Assembly (NCBI GenBank): GCA_933228895.1
Contig: OW121848.1
Coordinates: 85,207,470-85,271,469, forward strand
Length of the DNA: 64,000 nucleotides
Direction of reading: 5' to 3'
Origin: Platycnemis pennipes
Lineage: Eukaryota > Arthropoda > Insecta > Odonata > Platycnemididae
Within the stretch, counting starts at the first letter, position 1, and every line of letters begins with the position of its first letter. A program made the translations under genes and the position numbers. The notes beneath the pieces were generated by a model, which saw nothing but the letters and a program-made list of their open reading frames with translations, was not told the DNA's origin and did not search any database. Positions 37,501 to 47,415 of this stretch are shown here, in pieces.

Positions 37501-40500
37501 TATAATGAATGTGGTTGCTTACCCCAGAGCGGAGCATTTGGTACCAATTCATCATTAATAAACTCGTATTTATATACCATTAATAACCACCACATGAATA
37601 TTGATAATGAGTACGTTTTCAACGATGGCCCTTTTCTCTGGCATGCTTTTTAACGTAAAATATCCACGGAGAAGTTCATATTTCGTATTTATAGCTAAGG
37701 ATTTTAATCAACTACAGGCGAAAACAATTTTACGACGAGTTTGGCTGTTTCATATGCAAATGTAAGCAGGAGAGTTACCTCAGTTAATGATGTTTGCTCG
37801 TAAGATACATTTATCTTGATGAATACGTGGATTTTTCAAGCAGGATAATAAATAATTCATTTATAATTTTATACATTAATATCAGCTGTTCGCTGGCCAT
37901 TGTGAGAGGCGTAAAGTTGGCCGTAAATCTATCCCAAACTGCCCCAGAAAATGTAAACATCGCTTGCTATTGGCTGCCGGAATTTTTGTTTTCTGATCTT
38001 TACGGTTCTCATACCGGAAGGGGCGGGTACAATTATTCCACCTCAGAACTGGGCAATTTATTCCCCACCTCGATTCAGAATACCAGATCGGGGAATAATG
38101 ACCCGTGGAATAGCGCGGCCTTATAATAGCGACCCCGATTCAGAATACCAGCCTAACTATCAACACCTAATAGCATTGTTCCATATACACAAACATGATA
38201 CTTAATGGCTGGATTGATCGGATTTTGTTATTGTTGGCACTATTCTTAACATAATTTAAGCATAAATATAATGTGGCCAGTTTCATAATTTTTCAGAACA
38301 GTTCCTTAATTTTTTTTTGCCACTGAGAATATTTTCCCTTTAGGAGTTAGATAACATCTTTCTTCTTTCAAGCTCTGCAGCTTCTTAATCCTTACATCGC
38401 CAGTTGGCTGATTGATCAGCCCAAGGTATTTTTTGCTTGTGCACTCAGTTTTTTTCTCTCCTATATTTTAATGGTGTGAAAATATAATAATTCATTTTTT
38501 TAAATGTCCTATGCTATTACAGAGTATAAAAATATAAATTACATTTCAGAGTATCCATTTTGGGTTTTATATTACCTAATTTCTAACTAAAAATGCACAT
38601 TTACACGAAAAAACCCCTGGCATTTTTTGCAAATACTATTTCCACAAAAAATTACCAATACTACATTCATTTTATAAAACACACAAAATTCAACATGCAA
38701 GAAACCACTGGAAGCCTATTTATGCATACACATACCTATATCACCTAATGCCTTCAACTAACATGAAATGCTACAATAAAGAGCTTTTATTTTGTTAACA
38801 ATGCACTCTCCTTATTCAATTCAAAGTCTCGAAAAGTATTCTTACCGAGGAAAAGAATCTACCTATGTGGAAAACTTTTTAAAAATATGGATGTTGGTCA
38901 AATGGTTTTCCTGATATTTCAAAATGATTTCCCATAGTTATTTTCCTTTTTTTAACATTTACACATTACCCTGGCTAAACTTGAAACTAATCTTGCATGT
39001 GGACTGTAAAATATTTGGATATAGGCGACAATAAATATGAACATATACATCTCATCCGAAGCACCTGAACTCATGTCATTAGATATATCTGGTTAAGGTT
39101 TCACTCAATGGCACTGTGGCTGCATCTGTGATCATCCCCTTGTTTAAAGACTTGTACTAACCCTTTCACTATGCCATTTTTAAACGGAGCAGATTTTTCA
39201 CGCATGTGAACAAATGGCATCCTTAAACACAGCAAATGTTTCTATAGGAGAAAACGAACGCAGTCTTAAAATGTCGCTGGGGCCAGGTAAGAAAAAGGTC
39301 CTATGTGTCATTAAATACCATATTGCGGATCCTTCTTCAGCTTACGGGTGGAGATTATCTCAACCCTTCTTCAGATGGCCATCTCACTTTTGGCATTTGC
39401 TTGTGGTCAGGTGTTTGTTTACGCACTGTAGCAACTAAAAAATATTGGTTTTTGTTGATTGTGTTCTGTCGATTTCTGAATGAACCTTCACTTAGAGTGT
39501 TACTAATATTTTTAAGATAAATCATTTCATTAAAAATAGTTCACCGTGGACAAAGGAAAAGTATGAAGATAATCTCAAAGGAAAAGTATGAAGATAATCT
39601 CAAAGGAAAAGTATGAAGATAATCTCAAAGGAAAAGTATGAAGATAATCTCAAAGGAAAAGTATGAAGATAATCTCCACTTATGGGCTGAGGAAAGGGTG
39701 AAACTCCGCTATGTTCGGCCCCAAAGCGGAAGAAAGACATACGTGCTCGACACCTTGCTTCATGAGAGCTCCGTGCAGGGAGCAGAAAAAAATTCTAGAG
39801 GAATCCTTGGCAAGAAATGCTTTTCTCAAGAGTAGGGCAATGGTGCGAAAGGGATAATTAGGGACATACACTCAATGGACATGCACACAATTTCATGTGA
39901 CTCATAAAAAATATTTACTTATATCTCTTAACATATATGTAGATTGAAGATTTCAGATTACATTTTTGTTAACCTCTTCATTAATACAACCGAAATATAA
40001 AATGAAATGGAAACTACATAAAATTTTGAGTTCCAAGAAAACACTCTTCACCTTGAATTTCATGTTTCTTAAGAAAATATACAATGTAACTCACCTTTAG
40101 GATCATTACTAGGCAGATTGTAAGCAGGTTCAATTTCCTGATCCTCGGATTCATGAGAATGGTGATCTTTTTGGTTATTGGAAGATGGTAATTGATCTAA
40201 ATCTTGAATCCTTGACTCAGCAACACCCAAAGCACCATAAACTAAAGCTGGACATAAGCGGTGCACAAATTCTGAATGATTTACTTCTGTATTCCCTTTT
40301 GCACCACTAACTTCAGCCACGGTAAGTATTTCTGGGCCAGTCAAACACTGCAGATAGAAGAGGATAGAGGGGAAAATTGGTATAGGTAATAGGCATGGGT
40401 ATGGTTTGAGGAGGGAAAAAGTGAACATCATTAATTCCACATTGTCAGGGAGAGGCAGTAACTTATTTTTTGACTTAATTATATTACAGAAAAGAGCCGA

Positions 40501-43500
40501 TGATATATACCTACTACAGACTAAAATAATTTTAAATGAATTTGTAAGCATTCATACTAATTTCAATGTGACATCACAGTTTAAGCAAACCTGAGCATTG
40601 ACAAAATACCATTTATGATGAATTCAATAGAACTTGGCAATTTTAATGAATTAAGACACCATAAAACACACAAGTAGTGTAATTCAATTTTATTTTTTAA
40701 CAAGACAAAATTCAACTCTTTTAAAAGGTAATAAACCATGAAAATGTGCAGACTGCAAAGCTGACATTCTCACATTTTTTGCCAGCAGAATAAAACACCA
40801 AGAGCCCTCTAAGGATTGAAAAACAACAATTTTCATGCCTTAAAATATTGATATTCGTGCAGTCATTTTTAACAGAAATAAAATAATTAAAGAACTAGAA
40901 AGACATTTTTGATGAATTACTAGAGAACTTATTCCTCAAGAAGCATTGTCACAAAAAATTGAAAATTACCAAATTTAAATAACACTTCAGAGAATACAGG
41001 TAGTCTTCTTAATCTTAAAATCAAGAAATCTATGGCAAGTACATGAAAACACTAACAGAAATAGGCAACACTGGCTCACATATTGTCAACAGTGCATTGT
41101 GTGATGTGGCTTTCGACTGATTTACAAACAATCTTACATAACTGCATAAACAGTAATAACAAAACTTAATAATATGTAACGACACTGTTACTTTGCAAAC
41201 AATACCACTAATATTAGCTGCTATTACCACCAAAAGATAATGCTTACATGCCACTGTGATGAACTGAAATTAGCACTGCCTGAATGCTGAGGAACTGAGA
41301 TATTTCTGGGAAGTCTGAACGGCACCTTGCCATCTCTGAGCTCTGTGGATACGATAACACACAAAATCATAGCATCGTAATGATTTTCAAAGGATTTCAT
41401 TTTACAGCCACTGCAAATTACTAACAGAGTTCTAAAAAGTAATACAGTAGAACCTCTAGATAACGAAATCCAAGGGATCGAAAAATTACCAGTTCGTTGA
41501 TTGGGAGTTTGTTGGTCAGAGGATATAAGCACATTGTATCACTCTAAGGGCACACGAAATAATCTCGTTATTACTGTGCTTAGTATTGTGAATTACAGGG
41601 AAAATGTCTAGCAAAACAAAATAAAATAAAAAATTTTATAGTGGATTGAACGCTTCTTCTTGCTGTGCCTTTACCTGAAAAGATACCATGAAATATCAAC
41701 CAACATACTTGAGAATCAGACGATTTTGATGGAAGGTGCTGCTTATCTACAGCGGCTTTTAACTTGCCACACATTACATCACAGAAACATGCTAAATTAT
41801 TACTTGGCGATTATCCTTCCTCCACTCACCTTTTACAAGAATTATTTCAATACGAACACCTGCCGGTTTTAGACAGAATTATCCTGAATCGGCTAAGTCT
41901 CTGTAGAGATTTAAAAAAATCAAATGGTTGTGGTCGTCTGCGTAAATTTAATTAAATAAATGCTGTAAGGAAATACCTAGTTTCACTTCATTGTGTAAAA
42001 TGAACTTTGCCTAAACAGACTTCAGTTTTAATTCATGAGAAATGTTCTTTAAGAGGGCAAATGCAATGAAACTCAGTCATATAACACCATTGAGATGATT
42101 ACAGTGAGATTTATAAAATTGCATGACAAATTGCAAACTGACGCGCATTATTCTAAACTCAATACAGACTGCCAGAAAAATGAAGTACCATATCCGAATA
42201 ACAATCAATCCTTCAATATAGAAATCATTGAATTATAAATTGTAATACCCAATTACTTACCTCACTGCTGCGAAATATGCTGAGCACCCAAAGAAAATTT
42301 AGTTTTTTTCAGGATGAGCTTGAAATTAACATGAACACCTTTTAAAACATATACAACTTTATTTCAGTTACTTTTCGGTAAAATAGGACAATAAAGTAGT
42401 TTCCATTGACCTACCTCTCATTTCCTTAATTATAGCCATTTCAACCTTTCAAAAAGAAGTGATAACTTCCTGGCACCCTCCTGAACATAAAATGTATTTC
42501 TCTATAGTGTCCAGTGCTGCACACAGTCTTCATTGGAAACTGTTTCTAGGTTATTGCCCACTTCAATGTACTCATAAAATGATGTTTTAAATCCCATTGT
42601 CTCCTGCAAACCTGCCCAGAACTCGCATGCACCCTGTGCCACATCGTTGCCAACAGTAAGAAATTTAAACCCGGCCCTACAAAAACAATTGGAAATTGTA
42701 AGTGGCATAACATTTTTCCAGGCCTCACCCAGGCACTGCATTGCCTGAAGCACATTCCATTTTGCGTTAGTGCATCTCTTCACCCTGCACACAAGGAACT
42801 CCACTATCATCCCGCGATACTGCCTCTTAACCACAGAAATCACACCTTGGTCAAGAGGCTGTAGCCTGCTAGTGCAGTTAGGAGGAGAGAAGATAATTGA
42901 CACATTTCTAAGGACTAATCCTTCAACATTGTGCGCAGAGCACTTGCCGAGGAAAATCACAATTTTCCTATTCTTCCCTCCCATGCGGGCACCCACTCCC
43001 GCTTACCACTGCCGGAAGAGAGAGGCAGTCATGCACGCATTCTTGCTGCTTGCATAGGGGCAAGGCATATGCTTCACATTCTTGAAACACTGTGGTTTGG
43101 CATATTTTCCCACCACCAAGGGGGGCAACTTCTCGGAGCCATCAGAGTTGGCACAAAATAACACCGTAAAGTGCTCCTTACTCATCTCCCCACATGGCAG
43201 GCTTCTCCTTTCACATTTAATGTCCGGTCTGGCAGCAGATTATAGAAAAAACCGGCTTCATCAGCATTAAAAATGTCTTTTAGACTGTAGCCCTCCCAAA
43301 TCTCTCCACCTCTCCACCACGTCACGATTAACCGCAGCCTCCTCCCCCGAGATTTTTAATGTTGTGAGGTTCTAGCGTTTTTTGAACTTTTGGAGCCATC
43401 CGTTGGAAGCCGCGAAGTTCTTCAGTCCTAACTTCAGGGCCTCCGTTCTGCCTGCTCCTGAAGGATAGGACCTGAAATGGGTATCAACTTCGCTCGTGAA

Positions 43501-46032
43501 CAAGAGAGCAAGTTGAATACGGCCTGATCTAGGTCCTCGTTAACATTAGTGCGTATCCTTTTTCTGTCGGGTCCCTGCAAAGCTGCATTACTGATGTCCG
43601 ACCGCTGGTAAAGGATGATGGATAACGTTGATGGCCATATATTGAATCTTCGGGAAACTTCTCCCTTCTTCGTCCCCAGGTCCACCGCCTGGAGAATGGC
43701 TATTTTCTCCTCCAGGGAAAATCACCATCGCTTCGTTCCATGATCAGACATGGCCTAAAAAATTAAGTGTAATTAAGTGATGAACATTACGAACCATTTT
43801 TATAAATCATGAAGATTATGTATGGGAAAACTTAGTGAATATATAACGAACTTACCATGAAAAGAAACAGATGAATAACCAAGGATAATAGCTGCTGTTA
43901 ACAGCCAAAGGCAGGTTTCCCTTGAACAGCCTAAAATCAAAGCGATTGCAAGATTGAACGGCAGTAAAGCTTCAAAGCACCGAGAATTTGCACGAGATCA
44001 CCGAACTTCCCACCACTAACCACGCAGTCAGAAAGAGTGATGCTTGGTGACGCACGTTAACAGGAAATGTCTTGATAATTTCACTCCAAGAACAAGTTTC
44101 CTGATTCGCTTATTACTACCACATCTCTGATTGGCCCTTTTAACTTTAAACTCATACGTATTCTGCAAAAATTACTTTTAATATAACTTTTTTTTAAATA
44201 ATGCCCATAATAAGAGGTATATTTTATATGACAGGGCCAATATTTCATTTCGTTAATCAGGAGTTTTTGCAAAGTAGGTAAGTTCGTTCATAAGAGGAAT
44301 TTACTAATGCAATACCATAGGAAGTTGGTGGGACCAATGGGATTTGTTCTTTAATCGGAGGTTTTCATTGAGCAGGAGTTCGTAAGGTAGAGGTTTTACT
44401 GTACTCTAAAATCAAAATTACATTCTCCAGCAGTGCAAGTTAACTGCATTGTTAAAAGTGGAAAATATCCATTTGAAGTAAAATGTGCATAAAAATAATT
44501 TTAATCCAGCAGGCCTACATGGTTGCTCCCTTTTTAATGAATAGCCAGGCAATGGTTGACTTCATATAATAATAAATATGCGGTTCTTATTATAAATTCA
44601 AAATCTGGTTGATTAATGAACAAGCTATTATAATTTCCCATAGAAGCAATCTGAACCCACTAAATATTACCATCTCATGCACGGACAGAGGGAAACTAGC
44701 ATTGTAAACCAAGGTGATCAAAACCATGTCAGTCTGGCTGATAGTAAGGCCCACCGACTCTTGTCCAACCAAGCATGAAATTTTCTAATCAAAGCAGGAA
44801 CCAGTTGCTTTTCTAAAACTCCTGTGGCTTCCCAGAAAGATCTGGGGCCCAGATATTCACTCAGCATTGTTTTCAATGAATGCATACAAAGAAACTTCTC
44901 CCAGATTTGAACCCAGGACTTCTGGTAAGTAGCCCATGACTTTACCCACTGGGCTACCACACTGTCCTGGATTATAATATAAATAAGACATGAAATGTAA
45001 TCCATTTTATCATTGCATCTTCATTTGACATATCTCATCCCATTTGACCACAAGAAAAAAAGAAATGAACATGGTGATAAAAAAAATGATTAGGTAAAAT
45101 GTTCGTGTGATATTGTTAGTAAGTGAGATTATTTGGCTACCTCACCAGATCACCTACACCATCTCATCCACAGATCATGGCTCTCACAATCTCACCACCT
45201 TCCAATTAAATTTCCATCAACATAGACGTTAACCTTATAACCAATGATTTAGACCTTAATGGAATTATAACATAAGCAGTGGAAAATTAATAAAATAAAA
45301 AAAGTAATTACCAGACTGAGAACACAAAGACGTAGGTAACGTTGCTTCACTCGGCAGCTTAGCTTCCATTTTAGTATCTACATCACTGCCAACTCTTCTC
45401 CTGTCTGCATTCACAACACCAACACCATCAGTTTTCTTCAAACCCATAGCTGACAGCATCCTTTTGAAACCATCAACATTTATGACTTTTCCATCACCAA
45501 ATTCTTTAAATATCTCCTCAAGGAAGGGTGACCATTCCACTGATGGATTGATAATGGGACTTATTACATGATCGCCTGATCTCCGTGACCGCCCTCCAAG
45601 GTGACTACTCGACAATGGCACATGTTGGGCATCTAGCTGCCTATCACTACTCGTATGGGGATTTGAACTATCCCTGTTCAACACAAAATGTTTAGAATTG
45701 GGAGAACTCACTGAAGTGTTTCCAGAAATTGAATAATTTGCCAATGAATCATGTTTAGCAAGAGAACTACTATGCTTCAAAACAGACTCATTTTGGTTGG
45801 AAGATAAGACACTCGCACTCTTTGGGATAGCTGAAAGTTCATTACCATCATACACACGATCTTGGGAACCATCTGGTGGCCTTCCAATTTTTGATTGTCC
45901 ATGATAATGAAATGATGCTTTTGGCAGCTGAGGACTATGGAGTGAACAATGTGAATGAGGTGCACATAAAATGCACAGCATGCACACTGTCGTTACAAGT
46001 TTATCACAATGGGTTCCCTTTCGGCTTCCCAT
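25411..46032 (-). CDS. foi: ZIP6/ZIP10-type zinc importer (LIV-1 subfamily), complete
   Basis: Nine exons join in phase to 855 residues, close to vertebrate ZIP10. ZIP (SLC39) proteins move zinc into the cytosol across the plasma membrane or out of organelles. The Drosophila homologue foi is needed for gonad and tracheal cell migration and adhesion. Order of features: signal peptide (about 10-30), long Ser-rich ectodomain with [16 protein letters not shown] (about 190-215), CPALVYG near the membrane (304-310), TM1-TM3, and three His-rich clusters (333-336, 419-442, 667-678). [11 protein letters not shown] follows (698-708). [11 protein letters not shown], the LIV-1 hallmark spanning TM5, is at 726-736, and the last helix ends [11 protein letters not shown]. 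All metal-binding residues of the HNxxDG and HExPHExGD motifs are present. The gene therefore looks functional. Confidence 0.95.
25696..27256 (-). mobile_element. Tigger/pogo-type element, 1.56 kb, decayed
   Basis: The ends are CAGTTGAGCATC at 25696 and, inverted from 27256, CAGTTGAGCACC, each flanked by TA. Subterminal CCGG(A/G)-rich blocks appear on both sides. On the minus strand, fragments of a Tigger transposase C-terminus survive: MHAWNSISL around 26575, [10 protein letters not shown] around 26320, and an acidic stretch ending [14 protein letters not shown] around 26220. Stops interrupt all of them, so no functional transposase remains. The element fills part of the last transporter intron. 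Confidence 0.75.
27636..27764. repeat. Long hairpin in transporter intron
   Basis: An arm at 27636-27686 (with GGAAAAAACAAACTTCGAAT and TCTCACTGAAATAATTTA) is repeated inverted at 27707-27764 with few mismatches. The 20-base loop contains a smaller palindrome, CGACCCAGGTCG. It is either a palindromic MITE or the two ends of one with the interior lost. Confidence 0.75.
27930..28035. other. Poly-G rich low-complexity stretch
   Basis: Runs of 10 G at about 27951-27960 and 7 G at about 27991 are followed by TTTGGGGACCCCTG, which resembles a hAT-type element end. No clear partner end was identified; GCCCCTGGGGGAG at about 27450 is a weak candidate. Confidence 0.35.
28234..28421 (-). CDS. foi: foi exon 8: rest of TM5, TM6 and TM7
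   Basis: It completes Gly and encodes [19 protein letters not shown], then the [16 protein letters not shown] helix, and ends [15 protein letters not shown]. All are standard ZIP C-terminal segments. Acceptor TTTTCTCTCCAG, donor ATG|GTAAGT, leaving in phase 0. Confidence 0.95.
28562..29050 (-). CDS. foi: foi exon 7: acidic/His loop, TM4 and start of TM5
   Basis: It completes Asp and encodes a long cytosolic loop with KRSRQRRRQ, an acidic run ([13 protein letters not shown]) and a His cluster ([13 protein letters not shown]). TM4 follows, with the metal-site motif [21 protein letters not shown]5 starts with FCHELPHEL, and the exon stops after the first base of the next Gly codon. Acceptor CTCCTTTACAG, donor TTAG|GTATGT. 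Confidence 0.95.
29620..31440 (+). mobile_element. Tigger remnant split by a later insertion
   Basis: A terminus-like CAGCTGTACCTCAATTTAAA occurs at about 29601. At 29967-30062 a + strand frame encodes [20 protein letters not shown] and more acidic residues. This is the acidic tail typical of Tigger/jerky transposases. The sequence resumes after the 1.26 kb CpG-rich element, at 31325, with a frame reading [20 protein letters not shown]. The host sequence across the gap closes as CCACTCC-TG-ATCCC. Most of the transposase is gone. Confidence 0.55.
30063..31324. mobile_element. CpG-rich TIR element, 1.26 kb, inserted in a Tigger relic
   Basis: The left end GGGGCCTATTCTGTAAAGTC and the inverted right end GGGGCCTTATTCTGTAAAGT (continuing CGAA on both sides) are near-perfect terminal inverted repeats. 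The flanking duplication is TG, or CCTG if the ends are drawn two bases shorter on the right. The interior is unusually CpG-rich compared with the surrounding intron. The only notable frame is on the minus strand at 31267-31013 and contains [16 protein letters not shown] do not recognise it. No transposase is evident, so the element is probably non-autonomous. Confidence 0.75.
32262..33800 (-). mobile_element. Internally deleted LINE with RNase H domain
   Basis: On the minus strand, broken frames give, in order, a pre-RT linker, the start of an RT domain, an RNase H domain and a C-terminal zinc-knuckle-like segment. The linker (about 33610-33420) reads [20 protein letters not shown] then THFPGF. 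The RT start (about 33360) is [10 protein letters not shown]. The RNase H domain (about 33240-33056, resuming 32800-32640) has [30 protein letters not shown] and [20 protein letters not shown]. The C-terminal segment reads [20 protein letters not shown] and ends at TGA 32264-32262. The RT body between FPALL and the RNase H start is missing, so one deletion fused them. Motif content suggests an R1/LOA/I-like lineage. Confidence 0.8.
32812..33050. mobile_element. piggyBac-like MITE inserted in the LINE remnant
   Basis: The ends are CCCTTTGCGATCCAA at 32812 and, inverted from 33050, CCCTTTGCGGTCCAA. Each is flanked by TTAA (32808-32811 and 33051-33054), the strict target site of piggyBac elements. 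The 239-base interior is non-coding. It interrupts the RNase H frame of the surrounding LINE between MH (about 33057) and the NMIGRCSK segment, so it inserted after the LINE. Confidence 0.9.
33980..34250 (-). CDS. foi: foi exon 6: cytosolic loop
   Basis: It begins [20 protein letters not shown] and ends [20 protein letters not shown] with one base of codon 571. The [12 protein letters not shown] segment is the most conserved-looking part of this TM3-TM4 cytosolic loop. The acceptor is TTCTCCTCTTTTTCAG and the donor TCAG|GTTAGT. Confidence 0.88.
34419..34619 (-). CDS. foi: foi exon 5: His-rich loop and TM3
   Basis: It encodes [20 protein letters not shown] then an EPAHEDHHD stretch, giving ten histidines in 24 residues that probably form an extracytosolic zinc-binding loop. 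TM3 follows ([20 protein letters not shown]) and then a basic cytosolic start, [10 protein letters not shown]. Acceptor CTGTTTTACAG, donor AAG|GTGAGC, phase 0 at both ends. Confidence 0.93.
35031..35130 (+). other. Possible pogo-like terminus
   Basis: CAGTAGACTCTAGATACTAC follows TA at 35033-35034 and resembles the CAGTAGAACCTCTAGATAAC terminus of the Tigger at 41445. No inverted partner was found nearby. Confidence 0.35.
35684..35853 (-). CDS. foi: foi exon 4: TM1 and TM2
   Basis: It completes Val (G|TG) and encodes [19 protein letters not shown], then [20 protein letters not shown] followed by [10 protein letters not shown]. The GD(A/T)..HL(L/I)PH end is typical of ZIP TM2. The donor is CAT|GTAAGT; the exon ends in phase 0. 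Confidence 0.93.
36076..38154. mobile_element. CpG-rich TIR element, 2.08 kb, with reiterated TATTCTGAA motifs
   Basis: The left end AGGCTGCTATTCTGAACGAG and the inverted right end AGGCTGGTATTCTGAATCGG define the element. The motif (C/G)TATTCTGAA or a close variant recurs several times just inside each end (about 36081, 36171, 36239 and 36292 on the left; 38083 and 38138 inverted on the right). Sequences with GGGGAATAAT/ATTATTCCCC are also shared between the arms. The interior is non-coding as far as I can see. CpG density is far above the host intron. Confidence 0.75.
39161..39862. mobile_element. Candidate piggyBac-like element, ~0.7 kb
   Basis: CCCTTTCACTATGCCA at 39162 and, inverted from about 39861, CCCTTTCGCACCATTGCCC are similar ends of piggyBac form, each preceded by TA(A/T)-like sequence. 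The interior holds the perfect 25-bp tandem array. The TTAA duplication is not intact, so the call is moderate. Confidence 0.5.
39551..39675 (+). repeat. Perfect 25-bp tandem array, five copies
   Basis: The unit is CAAAGGAAAAGTATGAAGAT followed by AATCT, repeated five times without a single difference over 125 bases. Identity between copies implies very recent expansion or ongoing homogenisation. The unit length is not a multiple of three, so the open frames across it are not coding. Confidence 0.97.
40095..40347 (-). CDS. foi: foi exon 3: Cys motif, CPALVYG and first His cluster
   Basis: The acceptor is TCTTCTATCTGCAG and the donor AAAG|GTGAGT. It encodes [10 protein letters not shown], then [18 protein letters not shown], a conserved pre-membrane motif of the LIV-1 subfamily (CPxLL in vertebrates). 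An acidic, His-containing stretch ([15 protein letters not shown]) follows. It ends one base into codon 357. Confidence 0.9.
41248..41342 (-). CDS. foi: foi exon 2: ectodomain segment
   Basis: This 95-base exon completes a Glu codon (G|AG) and encodes [18 protein letters not shown] followed by a Ser-rich end at QWH. The acceptor is ATCGTATCCACAG and the donor CAT|GTAAGC. An alternative acceptor two bases later would break the frame with exon 1, which supports this choice. Confidence 0.8.
41445..44401 (-). mobile_element. Near-full-length Tigger (pogo) transposon, inactive
   Basis: The ends are CAGTAGAACCTCTAGATAAC at 41445 and, inverted from 44401, CAGTAAAACCTCTACCTTAC. TA flanks both (41443-41444 and 44402-44403). 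At 2.96 kb it contains a transposase remnant on the minus strand (43751-42502). It sits in the first coding intron of the zinc transporter, in the same orientation as the gene. Confidence 0.9.
42502..43751 (-). pseudogene. Tigger transposase remnant (HTH, CENP-B-like, DDE)
   Basis: The frame begins MSDHGTKRW and is then cut by a TGA. An HTH region follows ([19 protein letters not shown]), then a CENP-B-type segment ([17 protein letters not shown]). The DDE catalytic core comes last: [15 protein letters not shown] carries the first Asp, and [15 protein letters not shown] the third. The second Asp is expected in a 'FLDNCSAH' box, but the sequence here reads FLGKCSAH, so this catalytic residue is replaced by Gly. 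With that change and several stops and frameshifts, the protein cannot be active. Confidence 0.85.
44770..44972 (-). mobile_element. tRNA-derived SINE (antisense)
   Basis: On the minus strand the head reads GTGGTAGCCCAGTGGGTAAA, a box A match. About 35 bases later, CTGGGTTCAAATCTGGGAG is a good box B (GGTTCRANNC). The downstream body is not tRNA-like. A frame passes through it by chance. The SINE lies in the first coding transporter intron, oriented with the gene. Confidence 0.7.
45312..46032 (-). CDS. foi: foi exon 1: signal peptide and ectodomain
   Basis: The start ATG is at 46032. It is preceded by an in-frame-closed upstream ATG (ATG AAA GTA CTT TAG) 19 bases away, so 46032 is the first usable start. 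[19 protein letters not shown] gives a secretory signal. The rest is Ser/Asn-rich and hydrophilic, with a folded-looking segment [18 protein letters not shown] and MLSAMGLKK. That segment resembles the conserved 'IF..YG...L...GF..LL..LGL' block of ZIP6/ZIP10 ectodomains. The donor is CTG|GTAATTAC at 45311, a weaker than average site. The exon ends one base into codon 241. Confidence 0.85.
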
Positions 46033-46117
46033 GGCTAAAGTACTTTCATGCCTCCCTTCAAAAAAGTCATAAGAGTCATTACCGCGATCGAAGGAAAATT
46101 TATTCTAATACTGTTCA
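46033..46117 (-). other. foi: Probable 5' UTR portion of the start exon
   Basis: A strong acceptor, TTTTTTTGCATTTGCAG, ends at 46118 on the minus strand, 86 bases before the ATG. That suggests the 5' UTR is split and at least one non-coding exon lies upstream. One possible donor for it is GTGAGT at 49490-49485, but nothing proves the pairing. Confidence 0.45.
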
Positions 46118-47415
46118 CTGCAAATGCAAAAAAATTTCATTTCACCATTATTTCCACATTGATTCTAGGCACAGACTTCCTTTTATTCAATGAAAATCAT
46201 GATGCCCTTCTAATAATGTTGAAAATATGCTCCAACATGATCACAGTCAACAAAAGCTGGGCTTCACTGGCTCCATTGCTTCTCACAGTTTCCATGAACT
46301 AATACAGCTGATGGCACTGAACTCTGGAATATTTTCCTCTCATTTAAAACTTGCCTTATGCACCATCATTCCAAACAACATACCAGCCTCCTCCAAAAAC
46401 CTGGAAAGAAACATACATAAATTTGTCTTAATGGATCTTAAAATGTCTCCATAATCTACATAGAAAATTTTAATAGTATTTCATCACAACATTTCCTTGG
46501 TCTTAAAGATTTAGAGTAATGAAAAAACTCACTAAAATTCAAGTTTAAAGGTCAAGAAACTATAATTGAAACACTGGCCGATGAAAGCTCAAATGTACCT
46601 TCCAAATTTACAAACTGATTTGCACTTGATCTGTTTGCATTAGACAAGCACAATGGGACAATAAATAAAATTTTATTAATTTGCTTCAATTCTTCCTTAA
46701 TTAATGATGAAAACTTTCATTATATAGAAATGAAAATCTCACAACACATATAACATTTAGTTTAAGTATTTTTTTTTCAAAAGCAATAAATAAATGAGCA
46801 TTAGCCACTAATAACAATTGCAGAATTCATTAAAAATCATTATTTAATGAGCATTCTTTTCTGAATTAATTGCTCGGTGTTAACAAAACAAATTGTCAAT
46901 ACTTCATGATGTTATATTAATAATTTTCATGAAGGCATACAGATTTTGAAAATATATACATTACTTACTTTTATTACTCTAATGATGGTCGATGAGACAC
47001 ACATATGACAATTTAAAATGACAAAATAATTGACATATATTCCATTGAAATGTTACGATCCAATAAAGAACTTCACCAAAATGAAAAAAAGGCACTCATG
47101 CCTGCTTCAGCATTCTGTTTTCTATTAAAATGCATCTGCTGTTATGAAAAATGAGTGTACCACTTTTCTTTAAACATTTCCAATTTGAACTATCTCAAAT
47201 GGATAGAAATATTTTGTTATTTGCGCTTAATTCAATTGGCTGACTACTTCCATGAAGTACCTACTTACATATCAGTGTCATCAATATAAGTCTTGTAACC
47301 GACAATAAAATTAAGATTAAAATATATCAGTGAAAACTACTAGGTAAAATGCAATAAAAAATCTGGGTCAGACAAGAAGTTCTTTTTTGCATAGAAAAAC
47401 TAAGGTTTTTCCTAC

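Noticed and set aside
39638..39835. Open frame spanning the end of the 25-bp array
   Set aside because: The unit is not a multiple of three and the frame is not supported by any similarity. It lies within a candidate MITE.
44718..45005. 95-codon minus-strand frame through the SINE head
   Set aside because: It overlaps box A and box B of a tRNA-derived SINE and has no independent support.
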